Below are positions 62,731 to 64,000 of a stretch of DNA of 64,000 nt, in pieces. The first letter of the stretch is position 1. Every line of letters starts with the position of its first letter. The notes under the pieces are model-generated. The model was not told the DNA's origin and ran no database searches. It saw only the letters and a program-made list of their open reading frames with translations. The stretch is from NCBI RefSeq assembly GCF_041381155.1, contig NC_091134.1:40011338-40075337 (forward strand). The letters run 5' to 3'. The translations under genes were made by a program, and so were the position numbers. Source of the DNA: Argopecten irradians (Eukaryota > Mollusca > Bivalvia > Pectinida > Pectinidae).

Positions 62731-62890
62731 GCACCCCACCTCTGGGTCGCGAGTTCGCATCCTATTTGGTACAAATACCAGGTACTGACCGTATGTCGGT
62801 GGTTTTTCTCAAGGAACTTTGACTTCCTTTCACTTGGCACGTCCTTAAGTGAGTTGATAAGACGTAAGACAAATCCAACCAAACCAATAA
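62731..62890 (+). mobile_element. SINE copy in plus orientation
   Basis: 'ccccacctctgggtcgcgag' with a degenerate box B (GAGTTCGCATCC), then 'ccaggtactgaccg', 'tcggtggtttttctc', 'ggcacgtccttaagtg' and a tail rich in 'aaaccaac'. The block order mirrors the minus-strand copy at 43068. Confidence 0.7.
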
Positions 62891-64000
62891 CGTATCCAAC
62901 AAGCCTTTCCAGTAATATAAATCGCATTTTGTTGTCTAGGAAAGGAATTATTTTAAAATAGATAATTATGACTAAAGGCAATCCCGAAGGCAATGAATAG
63001 AAAAAGATTACCTTTGTATGGTGCATCAATTCACAGAACTTAAGTTCACCAATACAGAATTATCTATAGGGGTAACACGATGAATGAACAAAGATAGTTA
63101 TTTTCATATCATACATCCATGCTTTATTTATTATTTTCCGTTTTCATTTCTCTCAGAAAGTAACTTAAAACCAGGGATAGAATCTGAACCTTTTATTGTG
63201 TATTTTGCAAAGAAAACCGTCACTGTTTCTATGGTAACCATGAATGGTGATACTGCTCGTTTTCGTGTTAAATCAGCTTTGACTTTTCGTATTTACCTGA
63301 ATGTAATCAGAACTAAAAAAAAACATTTTGTATAATTCTAAGCACCGATTAAATTTTGTTAATTCAATTTACACAATATATATTTATGGGTGTATTTTGA
63401 TATTTGTACCGATGAAATTAGAACATAAAAAGTGGGTCTTAGCGTATTTAATAACAAGCTTAGTTAAGGAGTAGCCAATTAACTTACATTTCCGATATAG
63501 ATATTTCATTAATTATTACAGTAAGGTAAACTGTATGACATAAATAAATAAATAAATTGAAAATACGGAAATCTAATTAAACTGCAACTTGAAAAATATA
63601 ACATAAACAATGCGACACAATTAAATTGAAATTTATACTCTTACTATTAGTAATAAAATGAATATTAAAGAGAAATCACTTCATGTCTGTTGTTATGACT
63701 TATTTGCCCTCAATGAAAAGCTTATAAATGACATAATCTTTACTGCTATCGAAGTGTTGCGCGCAAGTATTTTAATCGGTAAACAGCTTACAACGCGACG
63801 GCACATCTATAGAGGTCTTAATAAGTGTAAAATGTTGTACTTACGTTCACAGATCGTTCTACAGCAATTTAAGTTCTGTAGTATTATTTCTGAAAATGAC
63901 CAAAACTAGCGATGATAACAGAACTAAGAAAATAACTTTTATTAACAGTCATTTTTCTCTTTTCTGAAATATGTATACCAGGTACTCCAACAAACTCTTT

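Larger units (their letters stand above)
54366..64000. other. 3' UTR of the STI1-domain gene and intergenic DNA
   Basis: Apart from the candidate first exon at 54930, the MITE-like element at 59762 and the SINE at 62731, I see no gene. A less AT-rich block at 58080-58425 ends in AAG/GTATGT and could be a non-coding first exon. Simple repeats: (GT)n near 57786 and (TAAA)n near 63540. Confidence 0.5.

Noticed and set aside
63658..63909. 83-aa plus-strand frame near the window end
   Set aside because: No homology recognised, no promoter or splice evidence; may be chance.

Overview
This is a eukaryotic nuclear window, AT-rich and repeat-rich, with GT-AG introns. I infer a bivalve mollusc. The grounds are small exons scattered through long introns and dispersed repeats whose box-B, 'ccaggtactgacc' and 'cacgtcctta' blocks I associate with scallop and oyster genomes. 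Species level cannot be read from the sequence alone. No bacterial or viral genes were seen.

Two protein-coding genes can be rebuilt exon by exon with matching reading phases. They lie head to head with 264 bp between their start codons (46969-47232), which suggests a shared bidirectional promoter. On the minus strand, 46968 down to 19174, is a complete 14-exon DDX18-type nucleolar DEAD-box RNA helicase. Its CDS is 1974 nt (657 residues) and has every helicase motif. On the plus strand, 47233 to 54365, is a 6-exon gene of 993 nt (330 codons) for a protein with two STI1/DP (HOP-like co-chaperone) domains. The plus-strand gene has an in-frame TGA at codon 175, in its first STI1 domain, and the exon carrying it could be skipped without changing frame.

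Layout: 1-11753 has no gene I can support. 11754-16864 is a satellite of about 110 tandem copies of a 45-47 bp unit, with three length variants in a partly recurring order. 16865-19173 is DDX18 3' flank with a duplicated repeat. 19174-46968 is DDX18; introns 10 and 11 are about 7.5 kb each and are filled with repeats. 47233-54365 is the STI1 gene, whose introns hold a small MITE, a degenerate hammerhead-ribozyme-like motif and an exact 111-bp tandem duplication. 54366-64000 is repeat-bearing intergenic DNA with one possible first exon near 54930.

Mobile DNA is all short and non-autonomous: a 988-bp TA-flanked element with long terminal inverted repeats (44907-45894), a second MITE family with two copies (36889-37142 and 48047-48248), a 484-bp element (59762-60245), and several copies of a SINE with a Pol III box B. 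No transposase or reverse transcriptase reading frame was seen. I found no clear new multi-gene system. The best leads are the nonsense codon in a symmetric exon, the organised satellite, the hammerhead-like motif and the shared promoter.
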